Shown here: positions 8,264 through 16,759 of the stretch, piece after piece | How the letters are laid out: the number at the start of each line of letters is the position of its first letter | How positions within the stretch are numbered: the stretch's first letter is position 1 | Assembly: GCF_900109265.1 (NCBI RefSeq) | Contig: NZ_FNZM01000022.1 | Span: 1-64,000 of the forward strand | DNA: 64,000 nucleotides | Direction: 5' to 3' | DNA from: Paraburkholderia tropica | GTDB lineage: Bacteria; Pseudomonadota; Gammaproteobacteria; Burkholderiales; Burkholderiaceae | The notes under the pieces: generated by a model | What the model was told of the DNA's origin: nothing | What the model saw: the letters and a program-made list of their open reading frames with translations, nothing else | Database searches by the model: none | Made by a program: the position numbers and the translations under genes

Positions 8264-9226
8264 TCAGGCCGCCGCTTCGCGCGTATTCGGGCTTTTGTCG
8301 GCGAGCCGTTGCGCGGCTTCTTCCAGGCATGCCACCATCAATTGCGCGCTGGGCGTCAGGCCGCGATTGCGATTCCACAGCACGCCCGCGGGACGCAGCA
8401 GTCGCGGCAGGCTTAACGGAAGCGTATGGAGCGGTTGAGTGGGATCGTTAGCCGGCGTGTCGGCCATCACGGCGATGAAATCCGACACCTGCAAATGCGC
8501 ACGCACGACGTGAATCGAGAGCGTTTCGATGTAATTATTCGAGAGCGGCACGCCATTCACTTCGAGCGCGCGTTCGAGCGGGTCGCGCAATATCGAACCG
8601 GGCGGCGGCAAGATCCACGGATAAGGATGCAGATCGGCCCATTTCAGATTCTTTTTACGCGCGAGCGGATGATGCCGACCCGTCACCAGTGTGACCGGAT
8701 CTTCGAGCAATTCTTTTTCTTCGAAACTGCCGAGCGTGTCGGGCGGCGGCAGGCGGCCCACCACGAGATCGAGGCGGCCTTGCCAAAGCTCGGGCAGCAG
8801 CGAACCGGTCGTGCCTTCGATCACCACCACGTTAGTGCCCGGCGAGCGCTGTTTCAGCAGGCTCAGCGCTTGCGGCAGCAAGACCGAAGCCGACGCCGGC
8901 AGCATGCCAATATGCACCTTGCCTTCCGCGCCCGAACTCAAGGCCTTCAATTCGTCGCGCGCCTGATGCAGGATGGTGAGCATGTCGCGCGCGTGGCGAA
9001 TCAGGCACTCGCCATAAGCCGTGGGCACGAGGCCTTGCGCGGTGCGCGAAAACAGCGTCAGTCCCATCCCCTTTTCGAGTTCCGCCAGCGCCTTCGACAC
9101 CGCGGGCACCGTGACATGGGTGACGTCGGCCACCTGGGTCAGGTTTCGGTACGTATCGATCGCCACCAGAAGATGCAAATGCCGCGCCTTCAAGTTGATC
9201 TGCAAGTACCAGTCAAGCTCTGACAA
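8264..9226 (-). CDS. LysR-family transcriptional regulator (copy 2)
   Basis: A 320-residue regulator that is a close paralogue of the one at 2190-3161; most of the helix-turn-helix and large parts of the effector domain are identical. The N-terminal wHTH (about 1-65) includes LTQVADVTHVTVPAVSKALAELEK, quoted here only for its core VTVPAVSK, and the effector domain spans about 90-300. The start is the ATG at 9226 (MSELDWYLQ). It lies just upstream of the tctC-like operon, same strand, and divergent from a Tat-exported binding-protein gene, so it may regulate both. Two near-identical regulators around one transporter cluster suggest a duplication. Confidence 0.9.
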   Translation of the reverse strand: MSELDWYLQINLKARHLHLLVAIDTYRNLTQVADVTHVTVPAVSKALAELEKGMGLTLFSRTAQGLVPTAYGECLIRHARDMLTILHQARDELKALSSGAEGKVHIGMLPASASVLLPQALSLLKQRSPGTNVVVIEGTTGSLLPELWQGRLDLVVGRLPPPDTLGSFEEKELLEDPVTLVTGRHHPLARKKNLKWADLHPYPWILPPPGSILRDPLERALEVNGVPLSNNYIETLSIHVVRAHLQVSDFIAVMADTPANDPTQPLHTLPLSLPRLLRPAGVLWNRNRGLTPSAQLMVACLEEAAQRLADKSPNTREAAA

Positions 9227-9267
9227 GTCTCCACCTCTGCCGGTTTTACAACTTCGTTAAGTCTCGA

Positions 9268-9286
9268 GCCATTTTACTCAATTGCC
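9268..9286 (+). promoter_or_regulatory. Partial match to the shared 46-bp element
   Basis: GCC-ATTTTACTCAATTGCC resembles one half (read on the other strand) of the 46-bp element before tctC and the porins. It faces the binding-protein gene at 9505. The second half is not at the same spacing, so this is only a possible half-site. Confidence 0.3.
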
Positions 9287-9504
9287 TCAGGGGACAGTTC
9301 GCTGGCACGATCGCGCTGCGCGCCGTGGCCCCGTCCCCGTTGCCCGTCGTTGCCGCTCGCAGGCCGCTTGAACACGCGCCCGGCGGGGCTTTGCGCCCTC
9401 GCCGCGTCACGACACGCCAGGCGGCGCGCAAGGGTTATCCCTGGCGAATTCGATTCGCTGACTCAACCACGATACGCCGGCCCACCGGCATGCGGAGACA
9501 TCCG

Positions 9505-10521
9505 ATGACACCATCATTCAGCCGCCGGCGCTTTCTGCGCGGTGTGGGCCTGCTGGGCGCGAGCGTGGCGGCGAGCGGTCTGGCCGCGCCTTACCTCGCA
9601 CGCGGCGCGAGCGCGCCGATCCGGATCGTCAGCAATCCGGGGCTGGAGAACGCGACGCTCAATGCGTTGATGGACGAACTCGGTTATTTCAAACGCTTCG
9701 GCGTGAATGCGCAGATCGTCGAGATTCCCGGCGTTCATGGCCCGCTCGACGCCATGGCGGCGGGCTCGGGCGACGTCTGCATGGTGTCGGGCTACAACCT
9801 CGTGCTGTCGCGCATTGCGCAAGGCGCGCGAGTGAAGATCGTCGGCGCAGGCATGAAGCGATGCGCCTTGACGGTATTCGCGCGGCCAGACGGCGCAACA
9901 ACGCTCGCGGACCTGAAGCACAAAACGGTCGCCGTCGGGCCCGAGCGCGGCTTGCTCCATTCGCTGATGGTGCAGCTTTTGAAGGCACGCGGCATCGACT
10001 ATTCGCAGGTTCGTTTCGTCGATAAAGGCAGCAACGACGATTGTCACGCGGCCGTGGTCAAAGGCGAAGTCGACGCGAGTTGTTCGAGCATTTCGCATTT
10101 GAACGATCGGGATGGACTCGTGGTGATTAACGACGGCAATATGTGGCAGGCGCTGCCGCACTGCATTTTCCAGACCGCCTACGCCTCGGACGACGCGATC
10201 CGCAACAAGCACGACGACATGGTCGCCGTCATGGCCGCCTATGGCGCGCTCTATGAATTCCTGATGTCGCCGGATTCGCGCGACGCCTTTTTCGCCGCGC
10301 GCAAACACGCGCAGAAACGCTTCGACGCGGAATCGGCGCAAGCGATCTGGCATTTCAACGAAACGCAGCGTCCGTATTCAAAAGATCTCGCGCTGACCGA
10401 AGCCGATATCGGCTATCTGCAGGATATGTATATCGGTCTCGGCAGCCTCGATCGCAAACAGGCTTTCGCGGAGGTCGCCGATATGTCGGCGGCGCGTGAA
10501 GCGGCGAAACTTCTCGGCTGA
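9505..10521 (+). CDS. Tat-exported ABC transporter substrate-binding protein (NMT1/TauA-like)
   Basis: A 338-residue binding protein. The N-terminus MTPSFSRRRFLRGVG carries a twin-arginine motif followed by a hydrophobic stretch, with likely cleavage near ARGASA (about residue 35). The mature part opens PIRIVSNPGLENATL, as in the NitT/TauT substrate-binding group. The start at 9505 has GGAGA about 6 nt upstream; an ATG 15 nt earlier lacks one. No permease or ATPase gene is adjacent; the nearest, at 13448-15309, has its own binding protein. It diverges from a LysR gene and converges on a porin gene. The ligand is unknown but may be the aromatic or carboxylic acid handled by the neighbouring genes. 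Confidence 0.82.
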   Translation: MTPSFSRRRFLRGVGLLGASVAASGLAAPYLARGASAPIRIVSNPGLENATLNALMDELGYFKRFGVNAQIVEIPGVHGPLDAMAAGSGDVCMVSGYNLVLSRIAQGARVKIVGAGMKRCALTVFARPDGATTLADLKHKTVAVGPERGLLHSLMVQLLKARGIDYSQVRFVDKGSNDDCHAAVVKGEVDASCSSISHLNDRDGLVVINDGNMWQALPHCIFQTAYASDDAIRNKHDDMVAVMAAYGALYEFLMSPDSRDAFFAARKHAQKRFDAESAQAIWHFNETQRPYSKDLALTEADIGYLQDMYIGLGSLDRKQAFAEVADMSAAREAAKLLG

Positions 10522-10536
10522 CTTGAGCGATTCAAT

Positions 10537-10570
10537 GCCCGGAGATCACGCGACGCGGCAATCTCCGGGC
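10537..10570. terminator. Hairpin between convergent genes
   Basis: A perfect 10-bp stem (GCCCGGAGAT at 10537-10546, ATCTCCGGGC at 10561-10570) with a 14-nt loop. It lies between the binding-protein gene and the convergent porin gene. There is no clear U-run, so terminator function is inferred from position. Confidence 0.5.
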
Positions 10571-10587
10571 TGCGCCACGCAGCCCAC

Positions 10588-11727
10588 CTAGAACGTGTGC
10601 CGGATACCCGCAATCACGGAGAGTTGCGAGCCGCCGGCCGGCGGCGTCGCCGTGGGCGAAATGGTCGTGGCCGAGAGCGCGAGATTGCCGTCATTGTGAA
10701 TATGCTCGGCGGTCACATAGAGGAAGGTGGCTTTCGAAAGCAGATATTCGCCGCGCAGCACGAAGACCAGCGCCTTGTTTTCGGAGTGATCGTACTGTAG
10801 ATGCGCGACCATGCCGTCGACGTACAGGAACGGCGTAATCGGCACCGTGCCGGTCACCCAAAACAGATTGCTCTTGGGCGTGGCAATGCCTTCGTCGTCG
10901 CGGCGAATCCAGCCCACGCCGAATTTCGCACCCTTGAACTTGAAATAACCGCCCAGCGTAAAGCGGCTGTCGGTGAGTTTCGGCGACGTCAAACCGCCCC
11001 ACGTGGCCGATGTGCCGCCGTAATTGCGCTCATACGAACTCGCGACGCCCCAATAACCGCCGTCGTATTTCATCATCGCCGAATATTCGCGGCATTGATT
11101 CGACGGCGACGTTTCACCGGGGCAATTAGTGGCGACCGAGCTGTTACCCGATTCCGCGTCGCGGCCAAAGCTGTAATTCACACCGCCTTCGAGCGCACCG
11201 GAAAAAAAGCGGTAACTCATGGAATTGTCGGCGCGTGCGTTGGCAATGCCGTTATCGAGCGTCGTGAGGCCTTGCGCGCCCGTGCCGAACGGGTTGATGA
11301 ACGACGTCGCGAAGAAGCGCATCGTGTATTGGCGACCGAACGTGATGCGCCCGAACGGGCCGTCGAGGCCGACATAGGACTGGCGGCCGAACAGGCGTCC
11401 GCCCTGCCGCGACGCGCCGTTATTCGGCTGAAAGCCGCCCTGCAAATCGAATATGGCGCGCGTACCGCCGCCCAGATCTTCATTGCCGCGAATGCCGAAA
11501 TACGAGGTGGCGGTACCGTCGCCTTCACGAAACGCACTGGTGGTGGCGTTCTTGCCCTTGGCCACGTTGTTGACGTATTCCAGACCTTGATCGATCAGGC
11601 CGTACATCGTGACCGAGCTGGTACCGAAAGGTTGAAACTGGGCCGCGCTACTGCCGTCGGCCAGAGCACAAACGGGCGTCATGCTCATCAACGCCGCGCC
11701 CGCGCATAGTGCGGATCTACACTTCAT
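10588..11727 (-). CDS. Gram-negative outer-membrane porin (tandem copy 1)
   Basis: A 379-residue general porin of the Burkholderia OpcP/Omp38 type: a signal peptide (MKCRSALCAGAALMSM, ending near ALA), then SSVTMYGLIDQGLEY, the usual first strand, the loop-3 pattern GRQYTMRF, and a C-terminal VIAGIRHTF with the terminal Phe needed for BAM insertion. The start at 11727 is preceded by GGAGAC at about 11 nt. It is paralogous to the gene at 12015-13163 and shares its upstream 46-bp element with that gene and the tctC-like gene, implying passage of the same class of solute across the outer membrane. Confidence 0.92.
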   Translation of the reverse strand: MKCRSALCAGAALMSMTPVCALADGSSAAQFQPFGTSSVTMYGLIDQGLEYVNNVAKGKNATTSAFREGDGTATSYFGIRGNEDLGGGTRAIFDLQGGFQPNNGASRQGGRLFGRQSYVGLDGPFGRITFGRQYTMRFFATSFINPFGTGAQGLTTLDNGIANARADNSMSYRFFSGALEGGVNYSFGRDAESGNSSVATNCPGETSPSNQCREYSAMMKYDGGYWGVASSYERNYGGTSATWGGLTSPKLTDSRFTLGGYFKFKGAKFGVGWIRRDDEGIATPKSNLFWVTGTVPITPFLYVDGMVAHLQYDHSENKALVFVLRGEYLLSKATFLYVTAEHIHNDGNLALSATTISPTATPPAGGSQLSVIAGIRHTF

Positions 11728-11858
11728 GATCGTCGCTGTCTCCAGGATTCGAGTCATCGCAGGCCTTTGCGGCTCATCGGCGCCCATCTGAGCGCCGCCG
11801 TGACTCATGTAATCGCTTTGTTTGTAATGCCCTGAAATTTTGCCTGTGCAGCGCCACC

Positions 11859-11904
11859 GGTCTATTGAGAAAAACGGCCGGTCATGTGAGCAAATGGTTA
11901 AGGC
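11859..11904 (-). promoter_or_regulatory. Shared 46-bp upstream element, copy 2 (porin 1)
   Basis: Same layout as 8086-8131: GGTC, N, ATTGAGAAAA, gap, GCC, gap, TGAGCAAATGGTTAAGGC. It lies 132 bp upstream of the porin 1 start. Confidence 0.7.
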
Positions 11905-12014
11905 GCGCGTGTCGCGGAAAACGGAAAGTGGAAACCACCCGGCGCACAGTCATGCCTGTGCGCCAGGTACGCTTGATTGAAGAATGAACGCGCGCGAGTC
12001 GCGCCCGGCCTGAA

Positions 12015-13163
12015 TTAAAACCGATGCCGGATGCCCGCGATAACCGACGTCTGAGAGCCGCCTTCGGGCGGCCCCACGACCGGAATGATCGTACTGGCCG
12101 ACAATGCGAGCGCGCCGCTATTCTTGATATGCTCGCCCGTCACATAAAGCGCCGTGTTTCTCGACAGCGTATAGACCGCGCGCAATACGAATATCACGGC
12201 TTTATCGGGCGTGTGATCGTATTTGAGTTCCGCCACTTCGCTGTCGAACGAGAGCGCCGGACTCACCGGCACAGTGCCGGTTACCCACACGAGATTGCTT
12301 TTCGGCGTCGAAATACCTTCGTCGTCGCGACGGATCCATCCCGCGCCAAAACGCGCGCTGCGAACATTGAAATACGCGCCCAGAATGAAGCGGCTGTCCG
12401 TGAGTTTCGGCGATGTGAGGCCGCCCCATGTCGCCGACGTGCCGCCGTAATTGCGCTCGTATGCGCTGACAACGCCCCAGATGCGGCTTTCGTATTTGAG
12501 CAGCGCCGACCATTCGCGGCATTCGTTCGACGGCGACGTCTCGCCCGGGCAATTGGTGGCGACGACGCTGTCGCCGTCCACGGCATCGCGACCGAAACTG
12601 TAATTCACGCCGGTTTCGAATCCGTCGATATGGTAGCGGTAGCTGATCGAGTTATCCGCGCGCGGATTCGCAATGCCGTTATCGAGTGTCGTCAGGCCTT
12701 GCGCGCCGAATCCGAACGGATTGATCGGCTTGATCGCATAAGCGCGCATCGTATATTGGCGGCCGAATGTCAGGCTGCCGAAGTCGCCCGCCACGCCCAC
12801 ATACGATTGCCGCCCGAACAGGCGCCCGCCCTGGCTCGCCGTGCCGTTGCTCGCCTGAAACCCGCCTTCGAGATCCCAGATGGCGCGCAGGCTGCCGCCC
12901 AGCGCTTCGTTGCCGCGAATGCCGAAGAACGAAGTGTCCGTTCCCCAGCCGGTTCGCAGGCTGCTGGCCGTGCCTTTGCCCACCGCCTGCCCGGTAATGT
13001 ATTCGACGCCTTCGTCGACCGAGCCGTAAAGCGTCACGGTATTCTCGCCGCCCAACACCCACGGCGGTGATTCCGTCGCCCATGCCGGCGATGAGTCGAT
13101 GCATGTTCCAATGCATGCTCCAATAAGCGACGCACAGATAAAAATCGCGGACCTGTACCTCAT
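12015..13163 (-). CDS. Gram-negative outer-membrane porin (tandem copy 2)
   Basis: A 382-residue porin paralogue of the gene at 10588-11727: a signal peptide (MRYRSAIFICASLIGACIG, ending near AWA), a first strand NTVTLYGSVDEGVEY, the shared TNCPGETSPSNECREW loop and a C-terminal VIAGIRHRF. The start at 13163 was chosen because GAGGA lies about 11 nt upstream and the signal peptide then has a normal length; an in-frame ATG at 13181 is possible. Tandem duplication with divergence in surface loops suggests related but different solutes. It carries copy 3 of the 46-bp promoter element. Confidence 0.9.
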   Translation of the reverse strand: MRYRSAIFICASLIGACIGTCIDSSPAWATESPPWVLGGENTVTLYGSVDEGVEYITGQAVGKGTASSLRTGWGTDTSFFGIRGNEALGGSLRAIWDLEGGFQASNGTASQGGRLFGRQSYVGVAGDFGSLTFGRQYTMRAYAIKPINPFGFGAQGLTTLDNGIANPRADNSISYRYHIDGFETGVNYSFGRDAVDGDSVVATNCPGETSPSNECREWSALLKYESRIWGVVSAYERNYGGTSATWGGLTSPKLTDSRFILGAYFNVRSARFGAGWIRRDDEGISTPKSNLVWVTGTVPVSPALSFDSEVAELKYDHTPDKAVIFVLRAVYTLSRNTALYVTGEHIKNSGALALSASTIIPVVGPPEGGSQTSVIAGIRHRF

Positions 13164-13274
13164 GGCCGTCTTTATCCTCATGTAATAGTGCACGCAACGC
13201 ATCCGTGCGACGTGTGTCGCCGATGCATTGCGTTGTCTCCGTTTGTGTGAGGATTTTGCCAGCGCGGCCGCGCC

Positions 13275-13320
13275 GGTCGATTGAGAAAACTTGCCGCTCG
13301 CTTGAGCGAATGGTTAACGC
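13275..13320 (-). promoter_or_regulatory. Shared 46-bp upstream element, copy 3 (porin 2)
   Basis: Same layout as the copies at 8086 and 11859: GGTC, N, ATTGAGAAAA, gap, GCC, gap, TGAGCGAATGGTTAACGC. It lies 112 bp upstream of the porin 2 start. Confidence 0.7.
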
Positions 13321-13397
13321 GCAAAGACGCACGGCGCGCTGAACGACCGTGCGGAATTGAGGATCTGCGGAGTGGAATTAATGCGGCTAAATCAAAA

Positions 13398-13428
13398 CGC
13401 CGGATGCGCCCTGTCGCGTCATCCGGCG
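13398..13428 (-). terminator. Rho-independent terminator of the ABC transporter operon
   Basis: A 9-bp stem (CGCCGGATG at 13398-13406, CATCCGGCG at 13420-13428) with a 13-nt loop, followed on the minus strand by TTTTGATTT. It lies directly after the permease stop at 13448. Confidence 0.75.
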
Positions 13429-13447
13429 CTTTCGGTTAATTCTGCGT

Positions 13448-14338
13448 TCAATGCTGCACGCCCCAGCGCCGCACGGTCAGCCGTTCGAGCGTATCGAAAA
13501 CCAGATGCTCGACGAGCAGGCCAATGAGGATCACCGCCGCGAGCCCGGCGAACACGCGATCGGTATACAGCTCGTTTCGATTCTGGAAGATGTACCAGCC
13601 CAGGCCGCCCTGTCCCGCGCTCGCGCCGAACACGAGTTCCGCCGCGATCAGCGTGCGCCAGGCAAACGCCCAGCCCACACGCAGGCCCGCGATAATCGAC
13701 GGCAACGCCGCCGGCACCAGAATGAGCGCGACGTGACGCAGCCCGCTCAGTCCGTAATTGCGTCCCGCCATGCGCAAGGTGGCGGGCACGCCGAGAAACC
13801 CCGTGTACATGTTGAGCGCAAGCGGCCACAGCACCGCATGCACGAGCACGAACAGCAGACTGCCCGTGCCGAGTCCGAACCAGAGCAGCGCGATGGGCAA
13901 TAGCGCAATCGAAGGCAAAGGATTGAACATCGCGGTCAACATGGAAAGCAGATCGCGGCCCGCGCGCGTGGACACGGCCAGCGCCGTGAGCGCGAACGCG
14001 AGCACCACGCCGATGGCATAGCCGCGCAATAACACGGACAGCGAAATCGCGGTCTTCTCCAGCAACTCGCCGCTCAGGATGCCTTGCACGAACGCCATGA
14101 ATGTCGCGCCGAAAGTTGGCACCAGCAGATCGTTGTTCACGATGCGCGCGGTGATCTCCCACGCTGCGATCAACAGCAGCGCGATCAGCGTGCGCCTCAA
14201 CCAGCTTGCATCGGCAAGACGCCTGGCGAGCGGCAGCGGCACCGAATCGCCGCCGGGCGGCACGGGTTGCAGCGTGCGTTCGTATTCCTCGCGCACGGGC
14301 GGCAGCGGCGGCAGGGCCGCGCGATTCGGCGTGCTCAT
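13448..14338 (-). CDS. ABC transporter permease (SsuC/TauC-type)
   Basis: A 296-residue inner-membrane permease of the NitT/TauT family. About six hydrophobic segments follow a 50-residue charged N-terminal tail. The EAA-like cytoplasmic loop reads MAGRNYGLSGLRHVALILVP, where the ATPase would dock. It is the last gene of a binding protein, ATPase, permease operon; its start overlaps the end of the ATPase gene by 4 bp (ATGA), indicating translational coupling. Family members import sulfonates, taurine, nitrate or aromatic acids; the substrate is not evident. Confidence 0.9.
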   Translation of the reverse strand: MSTPNRAALPPLPPVREEYERTLQPVPPGGDSVPLPLARRLADASWLRRTLIALLLIAAWEITARIVNNDLLVPTFGATFMAFVQGILSGELLEKTAISLSVLLRGYAIGVVLAFALTALAVSTRAGRDLLSMLTAMFNPLPSIALLPIALLWFGLGTGSLLFVLVHAVLWPLALNMYTGFLGVPATLRMAGRNYGLSGLRHVALILVPAALPSIIAGLRVGWAFAWRTLIAAELVFGASAGQGGLGWYIFQNRNELYTDRVFAGLAAVILIGLLVEHLVFDTLERLTVRRWGVQH

Positions 14339-15309
14339 GCGTGTGCCTCCGCGTTTATCTTTTCTTCTCTGTTCGCTTCTGCGTTCGCTTCTGCGTTCAT
14401 TTCCGTCTCGAACAACAGGCCGTGAATGCGCGCGACGTTCGCGCGAAAGCCCTCATCGTCGAGGCTGGCGTGCGACCACGCGTGACTGTTCAGCTCCGCG
14501 CGCACGCGTCCGGGATGCGCCGAAAGCAGCAAAATGCGATTGCCCACCACCAACGCTTCTTCGATCGAATGCGTGACGAACAGCAGCGTGAAGCGTTCGT
14601 CGTCCCAGAGGCGTAGCAATTCCTCCTGCATCTTGCGGCGCGTGAGCGCGTCGAGCGCGGCGAACGGTTCGTCCATCAGCAGCACGCGCGGCTGCATCGC
14701 GAGCGCGCGTGCAATCGCCACGCGCTGCTTCATGCCGCCCGAAAGCGTGTGCGGATACGCATCGGCAAATGGCGCGAGACCGACCTTGTCGAGATAATGC
14801 AGCGCACGCGCCTTCGCCTCGGCGCGCGGCAACTTGCGGGCCACACGCAAGGGAAACGCGACGTTCTCCACCACGGTCTTCCACGGCGGCAACTGATCGA
14901 ACTCCTGGAACACGACCACGCGATCCGGACCGGGGCCGCGCACGCGCTGACCGTCCAGCGCGATCGTGCCGCCGACGGGTTCGATAAAGCCCGCGATTGC
15001 CTTGAGCAAGGTGGACTTGCCGCAGCCCGATGGCCCCAGCAGCACGAAGCGGTCGCTGCCGTAGACGTCGAAGCTCACATCGTGCGTGGCGCGCACGATG
15101 CGCTCGCGACTGCGGTATTCGAGACTGACGCCGTCGATGGCGAGCAGCGGACCGCCAGCATCGGCGACATTGGACGCATAGCCCGGCACGGCGCGCGGCG
15201 TGCGCTGGCCGAAGGCCGCATCGGCGTCGCCCGCGATCGGCGCGGCGCCTTCCAGGCCACGGCGCGCCAGCGGCGCGTGGGCCCCGAGTCGGGAGGGTGT
15301 GACTGTCAC
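14335..15309 (-). CDS. ABC transporter ATP-binding protein (SsuB/TauB-type)
   Basis: A 324-residue ATPase with Walker A GPSGCGKST (about residues 92-100), signature LSGGMKQR, Walker B VLLMDEPF and H-loop THS, all intact. The start is a GTG at 15309 with GGAG at 8 nt. This leaves an unusual N-terminal extension of about 50 residues before the ABC domain. The C-terminal end has a short repetitive tail (NAEANAEAN) encoded by a 12-bp DNA repeat at about 14370-14400, probably a local slippage product. It lies 149 bp downstream of its binding-protein gene and overlaps the permease gene by 4 bp. Confidence 0.92.
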   Translation of the reverse strand: MTVTPSRLGAHAPLARRGLEGAAPIAGDADAAFGQRTPRAVPGYASNVADAGGPLLAIDGVSLEYRSRERIVRATHDVSFDVYGSDRFVLLGPSGCGKSTLLKAIAGFIEPVGGTIALDGQRVRGPGPDRVVVFQEFDQLPPWKTVVENVAFPLRVARKLPRAEAKARALHYLDKVGLAPFADAYPHTLSGGMKQRVAIARALAMQPRVLLMDEPFAALDALTRRKMQEELLRLWDDERFTLLFVTHSIEEALVVGNRILLLSAHPGRVRAELNSHAWSHASLDDEGFRANVARIHGLLFETEMNAEANAEANREEKINAEAHA

Positions 15310-15458
15310 GATCGGAACTCCAGCAGAGAAAACGTCAACATACGGGCAGTCGCCGCACATCCCAACCAAGGAATCGCCATATCCAAAACACGGCGACGCA
15401 TAAACGCCGGTTACGGCGCTTCAGCAGGCGAAACCGGCATGCGGAATCAACACGCAAA

Positions 15459-16499
15459 TCAACTACCACCCGCCGTCGCCGGATCGTCGAAGAAATAATC
15501 GCGCCAGCTTTTCGGCTCGTTGCGGATCGCGCCCGTGCGATACATGAATTGCGCGAGCGGCAGCGTGTTCTGCGGCGCCGTCTTGAACTGCACCTGCGGA
15601 TCGCGCAGGATCTTCAGCAGCAGATTGCGGTCGATCTTCGAACCGTTCACGCGGATGTAGATATCGGCGGCTTTCTCGGGATCGGTCGAAATCAGATGGG
15701 CTGCGTCGGCGAGCGCCGCCACGAAGGCGTGATAGGTCTTCGGATTCTCGTCGCGAAACTTCTGCGTGGTGTAGAGCACCGTCGCCGAACTCGGGCCGCC
15801 GAGCACGTCATAGGAATTCAGCACGATATGCGCCTTCGGGTTCCCGGCCAGCTCCTGCTGCTGGAACGGCGGATTGCCGAAATGGGCCGTGATGACGTTG
15901 CTGTTCGCGATCAGCGCGGCGGCTGCATCCGGATGCGGAATGGCCTGCGTGAGCTTGTCGAGCCGGTCGAACTGCTTGTCGCCCCACTGCTTCGCCGCCG
16001 CATATTGCAGCACGCGCGACTGCACGGAAACGCCCACGGCGGGCACCGCAATGCGATCCTTGTCGGTGAAGTCGGCCACGGTCTTGACGTTCGGATCGGT
16101 GCTCACGAGGTAGTACGGCAGGTTGCCGAGCGAGGCCACGCCCTTCACGTTCTGGCGGCCGTGCGTGCGATCCCAGACGGTTAGCAGCGGGCCGACGCCC
16201 GCGCCCGCGATATCCACCGCGCCCGAGAGCAGCGCATCGTTGACGGCCGCGCCGCCCGAGAGGCGCACCCAGTCGACCTTGATGTCGACGCCGGCCTTGT
16301 GCCCTTCCTGCTCGATGAAGTGCTGATCGCGCGCGACGTTGAGCATCAGATACACCACGCCGAACTGCTCGGCGACGCGAATCGTGCCCTCGGCGCGTGC
16401 CGGTTGCGTCGCGGCCAGCGTGCCGGCGGCGAGCGCCACGGAGAGAGAAGGCGCGAACGCGCGGCGCAAGGCGTGCGCGGCGCGAGACAGGAACGGCAT
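15459..16499 (-). CDS. ABC transporter substrate-binding protein (NitT/TauT family)
   Basis: A 346-residue periplasmic protein and the first gene of the ABC operon. The start at 16499 (MPFLSRAAHALRRAF) gives a normal signal peptide with cleavage near QPARAE (about residue 37); in-frame codons further upstream would make an abnormally long leader. The mature part EGTIRVAEQFGVVYLMLNVARDQ is typical of TauA/SsuA-like proteins. Ligand prediction is not possible from motifs alone; sulfonates, taurine, nitrate or small aromatics are the family options. Confidence 0.88.
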   Translation of the reverse strand: MPFLSRAAHALRRAFAPSLSVALAAGTLAATQPARAEGTIRVAEQFGVVYLMLNVARDQHFIEQEGHKAGVDIKVDWVRLSGGAAVNDALLSGAVDIAGAGVGPLLTVWDRTHGRQNVKGVASLGNLPYYLVSTDPNVKTVADFTDKDRIAVPAVGVSVQSRVLQYAAAKQWGDKQFDRLDKLTQAIPHPDAAAALIANSNVITAHFGNPPFQQQELAGNPKAHIVLNSYDVLGGPSSATVLYTTQKFRDENPKTYHAFVAALADAAHLISTDPEKAADIYIRVNGSKIDRNLLLKILRDPQVQFKTAPQNTLPLAQFMYRTGAIRNEPKSWRDYFFDDPATAGGS

Positions 16500-16690
16500 A
16501 GGAGTACCCCGTGATAGTTGTCTGAGTGAGTTTGAAAGGCGCATGTAACTTGCCGATAGAGGCCAATCTAAATGCGCCCGCTGCACCTGACAACGAAGCA
16601 AATCCGATACGTTTATCCAGTCGAGTCATAAAGCCGCTGCTAACGCATACAAGGGCGCGAACCTATGAGCGTCCGCATCGCGCCACAATA

Positions 16691-16720
16691 AAAAAGCCAC
16701 GACGAATGCCGTGGCTTTTT
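16691..16720. terminator. Bidirectional Rho-independent terminator after groEL
   Basis: An 11-bp stem, AAAAAGCCACG / CGTGGCTTTTT, with an 8-nt loop and T-runs on both strands. It lies 39 bp past the groEL stop and ends the groESL transcript. Confidence 0.85.
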
Positions 16721-16759
16721 CATTGCTATACGCGTGAATATCGCGTGCGTGGCTGCCGG

